From NCBI RefSeq assembly GCF_018613755.1, contig NZ_JAGGPP010000023.1, forward strand, positions 80,288 through 144,287: a stretch of 64,000 nt of DNA. Direction: 5' to 3'. The stretch comes from Arthrobacter sp. ISL-72. GTDB taxonomy: Bacteria > Actinomycetota > Actinomycetes > Actinomycetales > Micrococcaceae. Shown piece by piece: positions 41,914 to 52,928 of the stretch. The notes under the pieces were generated by a model. The model searched no databases. It was given only the letters and a program-made list of their open reading frames with translations, and was not told where the DNA came from. How positions within the stretch are numbered: position 1 is the stretch's first letter; each line of letters opens with the position of its first letter. The position numbers and the translations under genes are program-made.

Positions 41914-43892
41914 CCAGTACGACGGCGGCCGACGGCGGTGGTGCCGGCGCGTGGTCCACCAGCCGGCGGCTGCTCGGACTGCTGCGGCCCGTCAAATGGC
42001 GGATGCTGGGCGCCGTGGCGGCCACATGCGCTTTTGTGGCGCTCAACGTCTCGTCCCCCAAGCTGCTGGGCGACGCGACCGACGTCGTGGTTGAAGGTGT
42101 TTTTGGCGGGACCTTCAACGAACAGAAGCTGGCCTCGCTGCTCCTGCTCGTGGCCGTGATGTACGTCGGCGCCTCCGCCTTCAGCTGGGTGCAGGGAGCC
42201 GTCACCGCCACTGCGGTGCAGCGCGTGAGCTACCGCCTGCGGGCCGCGGTGGAGGATAAGCTGCCGCGCCTGCCGTCCGCGCACTTCGACGAGCAGCGGC
42301 GCGGCGACGTCCTCAGCCGGGCAACCAACGACGTCGACAACATCTCGCAGGCCCTGAACCAGTTGCTGAACCAGTTGATTCTTTCGGTGCTGATGCTGCT
42401 CGGTGCGCTGTCCATGATGCTGTGGCTTTCACCGCTGCTGGCAGTCATCGCACTGGTGTCCGTGCCGTTGTCCACCGTGGCCACGGTGCTGATTGCCCGG
42501 AAGTCCTCCGCGCATTTTTCCGAGCAGTGGAGCACCACGGGCGAACTCAACGCGCACCTGGAGGAATACTTCACAGGGCATGAGGTACTCAAGGCTTTCG
42601 GCCGCCAGGCGATGGCCGCCGAAAACTTTACCGACAGCAACCACAGGCTGTCCCGGACGAGCGCCCGCGCCCAGTACGTATCCGGTGCGGTTCAGCCCCT
42701 GCTGGTGTTCGTTTCCAACCTCAATTACATCGCAGTGGCCGTCGTCGGTGCCCTGCAGGTTACCGCCGGAGCCATGACCATCGGCGGGGTCCAGGCCTTC
42801 ATCCAGTTCAGCCGGCTCTTCAGCCAGCCCATCGGCCAGATTGGCGGCATGCTGAACCTCATCCAATCCTGCATCGCGTCCGCGGAACGTGTCTTCGCGC
42901 TGCTGGACGCTGCGGAAATTCCGCCGGACGGAACGGAACAGCCCGCGAAGAAACGCCGCAGCCGCCGTCGGCCCCCGGTGGGTGCGGCCGGACGCGTGGC
43001 CGGGCGCATGGCCGGGCCGGCCGAGTCGGGGCCGGCCGTGGCAGCGCCGTCTTTTTCAGCGCCGTCCCTCTCAGCGCCGTCTTTTTCAGCGCCGTCTTTC
43101 TCAGCGCCGTCCCCGGACGGCGCCACCGGCGCCCGGGTGGTGTTCGAAGCCGTCACCTTCGGCTACAGCAAGGACGCGCCCGTGGTCCATGACCTGTCCT
43201 TCACGGCCGAACCAGGGCAGACCGTGGCCATCGTTGGCCATACCGGAGCCGGCAAAACCACCGTGGTGAACCTGCTGATGAGGTTCTACGAGCTCCATGC
43301 CGGCCGCATCACCATCGACGGCGTTGACATCGCGGAGCGCGGACGTGATGAACTGCGTTCCATGATCGGGATGGTGCTCCAGGATGCCTGGGTGTTCTCC
43401 GGCTCCATCAGGGAAAACATCGAATACGGGCGGCCCGGCGCGAGCGACGCCGACATCCTCGCTGCGGCGGAAACCACCCTGGTGGACCACTTCGTGAGGG
43501 CCCTCCCGGACGGTTATGCAACGGTGCTGGGCAACGACGGCGACTCCCTGAGCCACGGGCAGCGGCAGCTGATCACCATCGCCCGCGCCCAGCTCGCCGG
43601 CCGCAGCATCCTGGTCCTGGATGAGGCGACCAGCTCGGTGGACACGCGCACGGAGGTGCAGATCCGGCAGGCCATGCAGCGGCTTCGCCAGGGCAGGACG
43701 AGCTTTGTGATCGCCCACCGTTTGTCCACCGTGCGGGACGCTGATCTAATTCTCGTCATGGACCACGGACGAATCGTTGAACACGGGAACCATCAACAGC
43801 TGCTCGCAGCCAATGGCCACTACAGCAGGCTCTACGATGCCCAGTTCGCCGGCGGGGAAGAGGCCCTGCGCGCCGGGGAGTCCAGGCTGTGA
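41910..43892 (+). CDS. ABC exporter half-transporter, catalytically canonical partner
   Basis: A 660-residue membrane plus ATPase fusion, partner of the preceding gene. The helices span about 28-320. The ATPase domain (about 415-650) has Walker A GHTGAGKTTVVNLL, Walker B LVLDEATSSVD with the catalytic Glu, and the switch His in VIAHRLST. Its own signature is altered (DSLSHGQRQL for LSGGQ), again as expected when one of the two ATP sites is dead. Between the two parts lies a 100-residue linker with a five-fold FSAPS repeat encoded by a 15-bp tandem repeat, which this family does not need. ATGA overlap with the first subunit and GTGA overlap with the GntR gene make one operon. Confidence 0.92.
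   Translation: MTSTTAADGGGAGAWSTSRRLLGLLRPVKWRMLGAVAATCAFVALNVSSPKLLGDATDVVVEGVFGGTFNEQKLASLLLLVAVMYVGASAFSWVQGAVTATAVQRVSYRLRAAVEDKLPRLPSAHFDEQRRGDVLSRATNDVDNISQALNQLLNQLILSVLMLLGALSMMLWLSPLLAVIALVSVPLSTVATVLIARKSSAHFSEQWSTTGELNAHLEEYFTGHEVLKAFGRQAMAAENFTDSNHRLSRTSARAQYVSGAVQPLLVFVSNLNYIAVAVVGALQVTAGAMTIGGVQAFIQFSRLFSQPIGQIGGMLNLIQSCIASAERVFALLDAAEIPPDGTEQPAKKRRSRRRPPVGAAGRVAGRMAGPAESGPAVAAPSFSAPSLSAPSFSAPSFSAPSPDGATGARVVFEAVTFGYSKDAPVVHDLSFTAEPGQTVAIVGHTGAGKTTVVNLLMRFYELHAGRITIDGVDIAERGRDELRSMIGMVLQDAWVFSGSIRENIEYGRPGASDADILAAAETTLVDHFVRALPDGYATVLGNDGDSLSHGQRQLITIARAQLAGRSILVLDEATSSVDTRTEVQIRQAMQRLRQGRTSFVIAHRLSTVRDADLILVMDHGRIVEHGNHQQLLAANGHYSRLYDAQFAGGEEALRAGESRL
43041..43115 (+). repeat. 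Five tandem copies of a 15-bp unit inside the ABC linker
   Basis: Units of the form TCAGCGCCGTCTTTT (variants end CCCTC, CTTTC or CCCCG) run head to tail and translate as repeated (F/L)SAPS. In-frame length changes would alter only the linker. Confidence 0.85.
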
Positions 43893-44269
43893 GTGCCGTC
43901 AACGAATTTCCGGGGACCTGGCGGCCGAACCAGGCCAGTTCCGTGCCGCTCTTTGAACAGCTGCGCCTGAACATCATTGAGCGGGCGAACAACGGCGCCC
44001 TCGCCCCGGGCACGCGGTTGCCTGCCGTGCGAAGCCTCGCCACCGAACTCGGTGTGGCGCCCCACACTGTGGCCCGCGCCTATAAGGAGCTGGAAGCGGC
44101 AGGGGTAGTTGCCACCCGCGGCAGGGGCGGCACCATCATCTGCGCCAGGGACGAAGCCTGGACCTCGCTGACCGCTGCCGCCGCTGAGTTCGCCACCGCC
44201 GCGAAGGCCCAGGGTGCAAGCTTCGCGGAGGCAGTGCAACTGCTGGCGGCAGCCTACGACGCCGAATAG
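43889..44269 (+). CDS. GntR-family regulator, YtrA subfamily
   Basis: A 126-residue regulator with an N-terminal winged helix (about 18-85: VPLFEQLRLNIIERANNG, TRLPAVRSLATELGVAPHTVARAYKELEAAGVVATRGRGGT) and only a short helical tail, the layout of YtrA-type repressors. YtrA proteins usually control the ABC transporter genes they are cotranscribed with. Here the GTG overlaps the stop of the second ABC gene. It likely represses the operon promoter upstream of 40165 and responds to a cell-envelope or drug signal (inference from the family). I could not pick out a convincing operator. Confidence 0.9.
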   Translation: MSAVNEFPGTWRPNQASSVPLFEQLRLNIIERANNGALAPGTRLPAVRSLATELGVAPHTVARAYKELEAAGVVATRGRGGTIICARDEAWTSLTAAAAEFATAAKAQGASFAEAVQLLAAAYDAE

Positions 44270-44328
44270 CGGCCTTCCCCGCTACGAATGGCTGCCTGTC
44301 GGCGGCGAATGGCTCCCGCATGGAAGTT

Positions 44329-44342
44329 CGAAGAAGTTTTCG
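44329..44342. promoter_or_regulatory. LexA/SOS-box-like sequence before uvrA
   Basis: CGAAGAAGTTTTCG matches the actinobacterial SOS box CGAAC-N4-GTTCG at 8 of its 10 fixed positions (CGAA and TTCG at the ends). It lies two bases upstream of the uvrA -10 hexamer, where a repressor would block polymerase. Confidence 0.5.
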
Positions 44343-44344
44343 AT

Positions 44345-44350
44345 TAGCAT
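44345..44350 (+). promoter_or_regulatory. Leaderless -10 hexamer for uvrA
   Basis: TAGCAT, then tagtgg, then GTG at 44357: a six-base spacer and no ribosome-binding site. Confidence 0.6.
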
Positions 44351-44356
44351 TAGTGG

Positions 44357-47284
<2,928 letters not shown>

Positions 47285-47369
47285 CGGAGGCTGCGCCAGC
47301 GGGGCGAGCGGACTACGGAGGCCGGGTAGGCGGGGGCGCGGGCTGCGGCGGAGGGCTGAGCTTGCTGCT

Positions 47370-47395
47370 CCGGCGGGAAGAAGTATTCCCGCCGG
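47370..47395 (+). terminator. Hairpin between uvrA and the HAD gene
   Basis: Perfect 10-bp arms CCGGCGGGAA (47370-47379) and TTCCCGCCGG (47386-47395) with a six-base loop. There is no T run after it, so it may be a terminator of the U-less actinobacterial kind or another structure. Confidence 0.5.
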
Positions 47396-47441
47396 GGAAT
47401 GCGAGTTTCAGCCTTCCGTGCACTCGTGAGAAACTAACCCG

Positions 47442-48158
47442 GTGACCCTTACAACAGTGCCCGTGATCTTCGACCTGGACGGCACTCTTGTCGATCCGGC
47501 AGGCGGGATCACGGACGGAATCTCCGCGGCTCTTACCGAACTAGGCATCAGGGTCCCCGCCCCGTCCCAACTTGACGCGATGATCGGTCCGAAACTCAGC
47601 GACTCCCTCCTTAACGTTGCAGGGGTTCCGCAGGAGCAACTGGAGGAGGTCATCCGCCGCTACCGGGCCTACTACCTCGAAACCGGGATTGCACAGAGCC
47701 GCCTGTACCCGGGCATCCGCGCGCTCGTCGAGCAGTACGCCGCAGCCGGGCGTCCCATTGCGGTGGCAACGCAGAAGCCGGAAGGGCTGGCACGGATCGT
47801 GCTGGAACACCACGACATCGCGACCTCCTTCGACTTCATCCGCGGGTCGGCGGCCGATGAAGCCGCCCACGCTACCGCGCCGCGCGGCAAGACCGAAATT
47901 GTTGCCGCCGCCCTGTCCGACCTCGGCACGCAGCAGGCTGTCATGGTGGGGGACCGTGCGCAGGACGTAGCCGGTGCCATGGCCAACGGACTTGACTGCA
48001 TCGGCGTCAGCTGGGGCTTCGCTCCCGACGGCGAGCTCCACGAAGCAGGGGCAGTGACGATCGTGCACTCCGCCACGGACCTCGCGGCGGTCATTGACAG
48101 CATGGACTCGGTCCGCGCCGCAGCCCTGAGCGAGGTGCACAACGATGGCATTGTTTGA
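47442..48158 (+). CDS. HAD hydrolase, phosphoglycolate phosphatase-like
   Basis: A 238-residue HAD phosphatase. Motif I is VIFDLDGTLVDPAGGI, motif II VATQKPEG, motif III the lysine in PRGKTEIV, and motif IV MVGDRAQDVAGAMANG. A helical cap lies between motifs I and II, as in Gph-type phosphatases. The exact phosphate ester is not known. Translation starts at GTG 47442. Its 3' end overlaps the next gene by 14 bases, so the acyltransferase is in the same operon. Confidence 0.88.
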   Translation: MTLTTVPVIFDLDGTLVDPAGGITDGISAALTELGIRVPAPSQLDAMIGPKLSDSLLNVAGVPQEQLEEVIRRYRAYYLETGIAQSRLYPGIRALVEQYAAAGRPIAVATQKPEGLARIVLEHHDIATSFDFIRGSAADEAAHATAPRGKTEIVAAALSDLGTQQAVMVGDRAQDVAGAMANGLDCIGVSWGFAPDGELHEAGAVTIVHSATDLAAVIDSMDSVRAAALSEVHNDGIV

Positions 48159-48813
48159 TGCGATCCGCTGGACCACGCGCGGACTGATCTCCGGGACCTG
48201 CCGGCCCACCGTCATTGGCCTTGAGAACGTGCCCACTGAGGGTCCGTTTATTGTCGCGCCGAACCACCTGTCCTTCCTGGACAGTGTGATTGTGCAGGCA
48301 CTCATGCCCCGTCCGGTCGCCTTCTTCGCCAAAGCGGAATACTTCACCACCGGCGGCGTCAAGGGGAAGGTCATGAAGTCCTTCTTCGAAGCCGTGGGCT
48401 CCATTCCCGTGGAACGCGGGGAGCAGGCTGCCAGCGTCGCGGCCCTCAAAACACTGCTGGACATCCTCGAAGCGGGGAAGGGCATCGGCATCTATCCCGA
48501 GGGGACCCGCTCGCGCGACGGCGTACTCTACCGGGGACGTACCGGCGTCGGCTGGCTTGCCCTGACCACGGGGGCGCCCGTCATTCCGGTAGGCCTCATT
48601 GGAACCGAGAACCTCCAGCCTGCCGGGCAGAACGGCGTGAAGCCGCAGCATTTCACCATGAAGGTCGGCGAACCGCTGTACTTCGAAAAAACCGGCCCCG
48701 ACCACTCGCTGCCCGCGCGCCGCCAGGTCACGGACCGCATCATGGACGCCATAGCCGAGCTCAGCGGCCAGGAGCGCTCCACCAGCTACAACCAGAGCAA
48801 GGTTATGGAATAG
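48145..48813 (+). CDS. 1-Acyl-glycerol-3-phosphate acyltransferase family protein (PlsC)
   Basis: A 222-residue membrane-associated acyltransferase. Block I is APNHLSFLDSVIV (the catalytic NHxxxxD), block II GSIPVERG, block III IYPEGTRSRDGVLYRG, and block IV TGAPVIPVGLIGTE. It is expected to acylate lysophosphatidate or a related lipid at the inner face of the membrane. The gene overlaps the HAD phosphatase by 14 bases. Coupling to a phosphatase could reflect a shared lipid intermediate, but that is only a guess. Confidence 0.92.
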   Translation: MALFDAIRWTTRGLISGTCRPTVIGLENVPTEGPFIVAPNHLSFLDSVIVQALMPRPVAFFAKAEYFTTGGVKGKVMKSFFEAVGSIPVERGEQAASVAALKTLLDILEAGKGIGIYPEGTRSRDGVLYRGRTGVGWLALTTGAPVIPVGLIGTENLQPAGQNGVKPQHFTMKVGEPLYFEKTGPDHSLPARRQVTDRIMDAIAELSGQERSTSYNQSKVME

Positions 48814-48886
48814 CGGCAGGAGCCAGGCTGGCAGTAGTTTCCCGGCAGCAAATCATGGCCTTGTCATGGAGCCCCCGCAGCCTCAG

Positions 48887-48892
48887 TAGACT
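48887..48892 (+). promoter_or_regulatory. Leaderless -10 hexamer for uvrC
   Basis: TAGACT, then tgaatc, then GTG at 48899: a six-base spacer. Confidence 0.6.
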
Positions 48893-48898
48893 TGAATC

Positions 48899-50908
48899 GT
48901 GGCAGATCCAGCTAGTTACCGACCCCAAACGGGCGAGATTCCAACCAACCCGGGCGTATACCGCTTCCGGGATCCGCACGGCCGCGTCATCTACGTCGGC
49001 AAGGCCAAAAGCCTGCGGTCCCGGCTGAATTCGTACTTCGCCAACCCGGGCGGGCTGCTGCCCAAAACCTACGCGATGGTCCATGCAGCCAGCAGCGTGG
49101 AGTGGACCGTCGTCGGCAGCGAGCTGGAGTCGCTGCAGCTGGAATACACCTGGATCAAGGAATTCAAGCCCCGGTTCAACGTCGTCTTCCGGGACGACAA
49201 AACCTACCCCTACCTTGCCGTGACCATGGGGGAGAAGCTTCCCCGCGTGCAGGTGCTGCGCGGTGAACGCCGGAAGGGCACGCGATACTTTGGCCCCTAC
49301 ACCGCCGGCGCCATCCGCGAAACCATGGACACGCTCCTGCGCGTCTTTCCGGTGCGCAGCTGCAGCCCGGGCGTGCTGAAGCGGGCCCAGGCCAGCGGCC
49401 GGCCCTGTCTGCTGGGCTACATCGACAAATGTTCCGCACCTTGTGTCGGCCGGGTGACGCCCGAAGAGCACCGGGCACTGGCGGAGGACTTTTGTTCCTT
49501 CATGGGCGGCGAAGCCAAACGCTTCATCGCGCGGCTGGAAAAGGACATGGCCGCGGCAGTCGCCGAGCTCGACTACGAGCGGGCAGCACGCCTGCGGGAC
49601 GACATCATTGCCCTCCGGAAGGTCTTCGAACGCAACGCTGTGGTCCTGGCCGAGGACACCGACGCCGACGTTTTCGCCCTGTACGAGGACGAGCTGGAGG
49701 CGGCCGTCCAGGTGTTCCACGTGCGCGGCGGCCGCGTCCGGGGCCAGCGTGGCTGGGTAGTGGAAAAGGTCGAGGATTCCACCACTCCCGACCTGGTTGA
49801 ACACCTCCTCCAGCAGGTCTACGGCGAGGAAGGGGACAGCCAGGGTCGGATGCCCAGGGAGGTCCTGGTGCCCGAGGAGCCCAGCAACGCTGCCGAGCTG
49901 GCGCAATGGCTTTCGGGCCTGCGGGGCGCAAAAGTGGACATCCGCGTCCCCCGCCGCGGAGACAAGGCAGCACTGATGTCCACCGTGCGGGAAAACGCCG
50001 AGCACGCGCTGAAGCTGCACAAATCGCGCCGTGCCGGTGACCTGACGAACCGGTCCCTCGCGCTGCAGGAACTCCAGGAGGCACTGGACCTGCCCGTCGC
50101 GCTGCTCCGCATCGAATGCTTCGATATCTCGCATGTGCAGGGGACCAATGTGGTGGCGTCCATGGTGGTGGTGGAAGACGGCCTGCCCAAAAAGTCCGAC
50201 TACCGCAAGTTCTCCATCACGGGCGCTGCAGCGGTGGACGACACAGCTGCCATGCACGATGTCCTCACCCGCCGCTTCCGGAACTACCTGCAGGAGAAGT
50301 CGGCGCAGGCGGAAGCGGCGCAGCTTCCCGGGCACCAGGCCGCCGTCGATGCCCTGGCAGCCGCGTCCGTGCAGGACACCACCACGCCCGCCCCGCGCGC
50401 AAAATTCGCCTACCCGCCCAACCTCGTGGTCGTTGACGGCGGCAAGCCCCAGGTCAACGCAGCCGCACGTGCCTTGGCGGAGCTCGGGATCGAGGACGTC
50501 TACGTTGTGGGCCTCGCCAAACGGCTGGAAGAGGTGTGGCTGCCGGACAGTGATTTCCCGGTGATCCTGCCGCGCACATCCGAGGGGCTCTACCTGCTCC
50601 AGCGCATCCGCGACGAAGCCCACCGTTTCGCCATCACCTTCCACCGGCAGAAACGCGGCAAGGCCATGACGGTTTCAGCCCTCGACGGCGTCCCCGGCCT
50701 GGGCGAGGCCAAGCGCAAAGCGCTGCTGGCGCAGTTCGGTTCGGTCAAGAGCATCCGAACCGCCAGCGCGGCGGAACTGGCCATGGCCAAGGGCATCGGC
50801 CCGTCCCTGGCGGATGCGATTGTCAGCCATTTCAGCAACGGTGCCGCGAACTCCGGTGCGGATGCGACCGCCATCAACATGGCAACCGGCGAAATCATTG
50901 AAACTTAG
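48899..50908 (+). CDS. uvrC: Excinuclease ABC subunit C
   Basis: A 669-residue nuclease that makes both incisions in nucleotide excision repair. The N-terminal GIY-YIG domain reads NPGVYRFRDPHGRVIYVGKAKSL, and CSAPCVGRVTPEEH is the cysteine-rich segment. The UVR helix pair is at about 205-240 and binds UvrB. The C-terminal RNase-H-like domain shows IECFDISHVQGTNVVASMVV and VVDGGKPQVNAA, followed by tandem helix-hairpin-helix motifs (VPGLGEAKRKALLAQFGS, AKGIGPSLADAIVSHF). The GTG at 48899 has no ribosome-binding site and lies six bases after TAGACT. It heads the rapZ-yvcK-whiA neighbourhood, as in many actinobacteria. Confidence 0.97.
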   Translation: MADPASYRPQTGEIPTNPGVYRFRDPHGRVIYVGKAKSLRSRLNSYFANPGGLLPKTYAMVHAASSVEWTVVGSELESLQLEYTWIKEFKPRFNVVFRDDKTYPYLAVTMGEKLPRVQVLRGERRKGTRYFGPYTAGAIRETMDTLLRVFPVRSCSPGVLKRAQASGRPCLLGYIDKCSAPCVGRVTPEEHRALAEDFCSFMGGEAKRFIARLEKDMAAAVAELDYERAARLRDDIIALRKVFERNAVVLAEDTDADVFALYEDELEAAVQVFHVRGGRVRGQRGWVVEKVEDSTTPDLVEHLLQQVYGEEGDSQGRMPREVLVPEEPSNAAELAQWLSGLRGAKVDIRVPRRGDKAALMSTVRENAEHALKLHKSRRAGDLTNRSLALQELQEALDLPVALLRIECFDISHVQGTNVVASMVVVEDGLPKKSDYRKFSITGAAAVDDTAAMHDVLTRRFRNYLQEKSAQAEAAQLPGHQAAVDALAAASVQDTTTPAPRAKFAYPPNLVVVDGGKPQVNAAARALAELGIEDVYVVGLAKRLEEVWLPDSDFPVILPRTSEGLYLLQRIRDEAHRFAITFHRQKRGKAMTVSALDGVPGLGEAKRKALLAQFGSVKSIRTASAAELAMAKGIGPSLADAIVSHFSNGAANSGADATAINMATGEIIET

Positions 50909-50976
50909 CTAGGGTAAGGACCTGAAGCGAAACGCGCAGTTGCGTCGAATTACATAGCAGGAATGGGGCTTTACTC

Positions 50977-51900
50977 ATGGCAGAGTCAACGGCAGAATCC
51001 GAAACGGAACAGGACGGCATGACGCCGATCAGGCCCGTTGAAGCGGAGCTGCTCGTGGTGACGGGTATGTCCGGCGCAGGCCGCAGTACAGCCGCCGACG
51101 CACTCGAGGACCACGGTTGGTATGTCGTTGAGAACCTGCCGCCGCAGATGCTCGGAACCTTGGCCGAACTCGTGTCCCACGCACCGCAGTCCATCCCCAA
51201 GCTTGCCGTGGTGGTCGACGTCCGCAGCAAGGCGCTCTTCACCGATATCCGGACCGCGCTGAAAACGCTGGAAGCAAGCGGCGTTATGTTCCGCGTCCTC
51301 TTCCTGGACGCCAACGACGACGTCCTGGTGCGCCGCTTCGAGCAGGGCCGCCGTCCGCACCCGCTCCAGGGCGGCGGGCGGATCCTCGACGGCATCGCCG
51401 CGGAACGGGACCTGCTGCATGAGCTCCGCGACTCCGCGGACATCGTGCTGGACACGTCCGAGTTCAACGTCCACGCACTCGCCACGGCCATCACCGAGCT
51501 CTTCACTGACACCGGCCCCGTGGCCCTGCGCCTGAACGTCATGAGCTTCGGCTTCAAGTACGGGCTGCCGGTGGACGCGAACTTCGTGGCGGACGCCCGC
51601 TTCATCCCCAATCCGCACTGGGTGCCGCAGCTTCGCCCGCACACCGGACTGGACAAGGACGTCAGCGACTACGTCCTTGAGGCCGAAGGGGTCAAGAACT
51701 TCGTGGACCGCTACGTGCTGGCCATCGAGCCTGTCCTGGACGGCTACCGCCGCGAAAACAAGCACTACGCCACCATTGCCGTGGGCTGCACCGGCGGCAA
51801 GCACCGTTCCGTGGCCGTCGCCATGGAACTGTCGAAGAAGCTGGCACAGTACCCGCGCGTCACGGTCACCACCACGCATCGGGACCTGGGCCGCGAGTAA
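50977..51900 (+). CDS. rapZ: RapZ-family nucleotide-binding protein
   Basis: A 307-residue P-loop protein. Walker A is TGMSGAGRSTAADAL (30-37 core) and VVDVRSKALF follows. The C-terminal domain carries SFGFKYGLPVDANFVADARFIPNPHW and IAVGCTGGKHRSVAVAMEL, both diagnostic. In E. coli RapZ is an RNase E adaptor controlling amino-sugar synthesis; in actinobacteria, which lack that small-RNA system, the role is not settled. The first 20 residues are Glu/Ser-rich. It shares one base with the following yvcK start, and the order rapZ-yvcK-whiA is conserved in Gram-positives. Confidence 0.95.
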   Translation: MAESTAESETEQDGMTPIRPVEAELLVVTGMSGAGRSTAADALEDHGWYVVENLPPQMLGTLAELVSHAPQSIPKLAVVVDVRSKALFTDIRTALKTLEASGVMFRVLFLDANDDVLVRRFEQGRRPHPLQGGGRILDGIAAERDLLHELRDSADIVLDTSEFNVHALATAITELFTDTGPVALRLNVMSFGFKYGLPVDANFVADARFIPNPHWVPQLRPHTGLDKDVSDYVLEAEGVKNFVDRYVLAIEPVLDGYRRENKHYATIAVGCTGGKHRSVAVAMELSKKLAQYPRVTVTTTHRDLGRE

Positions 51901-52919
51901 TGGGGCTGCTTACCGGGCCGCTGCCCTTGGTTCCGCCAGCCGGCGGCACGGGCAGCGGCCAGCTGGACAAGGGACCGACCGTCGTCGCCCTCGGCGGGGG
52001 CCACGGGCTGGCCGCCTCGCTGTCCGCCCTTCGGCTGCTGACCACGGAACTGACCGCCATCGTCACGGTCGCGGACGACGGCGGGTCCTCCGGCCGGCTG
52101 CGCGAGGAGTACGGCGTCCTCCCGCCGGGCGACCTGCGGATGGCGCTGACGGCGCTGTGCGACGACACCGACTGGGGACGGACCTGGCGGGACGTCATGC
52201 AGCACCGGTTCCAGCCCGGCGCCGGCCGCGGCGGCTCGCTCGACGACCACGCCATGGGCAACCTGCTGATCGTCACCTTGTGGGAACTGCTGGGCGACAC
52301 GGTCGGCGGCCTCAAATGGGCCGGCGCACTGCTGGGTGCCCGCGGCCAGGTCCTGCCGATGTCCAGCATCCCGCTGACCATCGAGGGTGATGTCCGGGTC
52401 CCCGGTCCAGACGGTACCTACACGTTGGAGACGGTCCGCGGTCAGGCCAGGTGCGCGGTGGCGGGTTCGCTGGACAGCGTCCGGCTCCTGCCCGAGTCGG
52501 CGCCGGCCTGCGTTGAAGCCCTGACGGCCATCGAACTGGCCGACTGGGTGGTCCTGGGACCCGGGTCCTGGTACACGTCGGTATTGCCGCACCTCCTGCT
52601 GCCGGAGATGCGCCAGGCGCTGACGGACACGCCCGCCAAGCGGTGCCTCACCATGAACCTGGCGACGGACACCAAGGAGACCTCCGGGATGTCCGCCGCC
52701 GACCATCTGCGTGTGCTGCACAGTTACGCGCCCGGCTTCAGCGTCGACGTCGTGCTGGCGGACCCCGTGTCCGTACCGGACCTCGACGAGTTCAAGCGGG
52801 CTGCGGGGATGCTCGGCGCGGAGGTGCTCTTGGGTAAAGTAGGGGCGTCGAGCCGCCGTCCGATCCACGACCCCCTGCGTCTGGCAACGGCGTACCACGA
52901 TATTTTCGGGAACAGTTAG
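51900..52919 (+). CDS. yvcK: YvcK/CofD-like gluconeogenesis factor, UDP-GlcNAc-binding
   Basis: A 339-residue protein of the CofD fold. VVALGGGHGLAASLSALRLL is the nucleotide-binding start, with VADDGGSSGRLREEYGVLPPGD and LGPGSWYTSVLPHLLLPEM typical of YvcK. In Bacillus it binds UDP-GlcNAc and is needed for growth on gluconeogenic carbon and for cell shape. The ATG overlaps the rapZ TAA by one base, and whiA follows after nine bases, so the three are translated as a unit. Confidence 0.93.
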   Translation: MGLLTGPLPLVPPAGGTGSGQLDKGPTVVALGGGHGLAASLSALRLLTTELTAIVTVADDGGSSGRLREEYGVLPPGDLRMALTALCDDTDWGRTWRDVMQHRFQPGAGRGGSLDDHAMGNLLIVTLWELLGDTVGGLKWAGALLGARGQVLPMSSIPLTIEGDVRVPGPDGTYTLETVRGQARCAVAGSLDSVRLLPESAPACVEALTAIELADWVVLGPGSWYTSVLPHLLLPEMRQALTDTPAKRCLTMNLATDTKETSGMSAADHLRVLHSYAPGFSVDVVLADPVSVPDLDEFKRAAGMLGAEVLLGKVGASSRRPIHDPLRLATAYHDIFGNS

Positions 52920-52928
52920 GAAGGTGCC

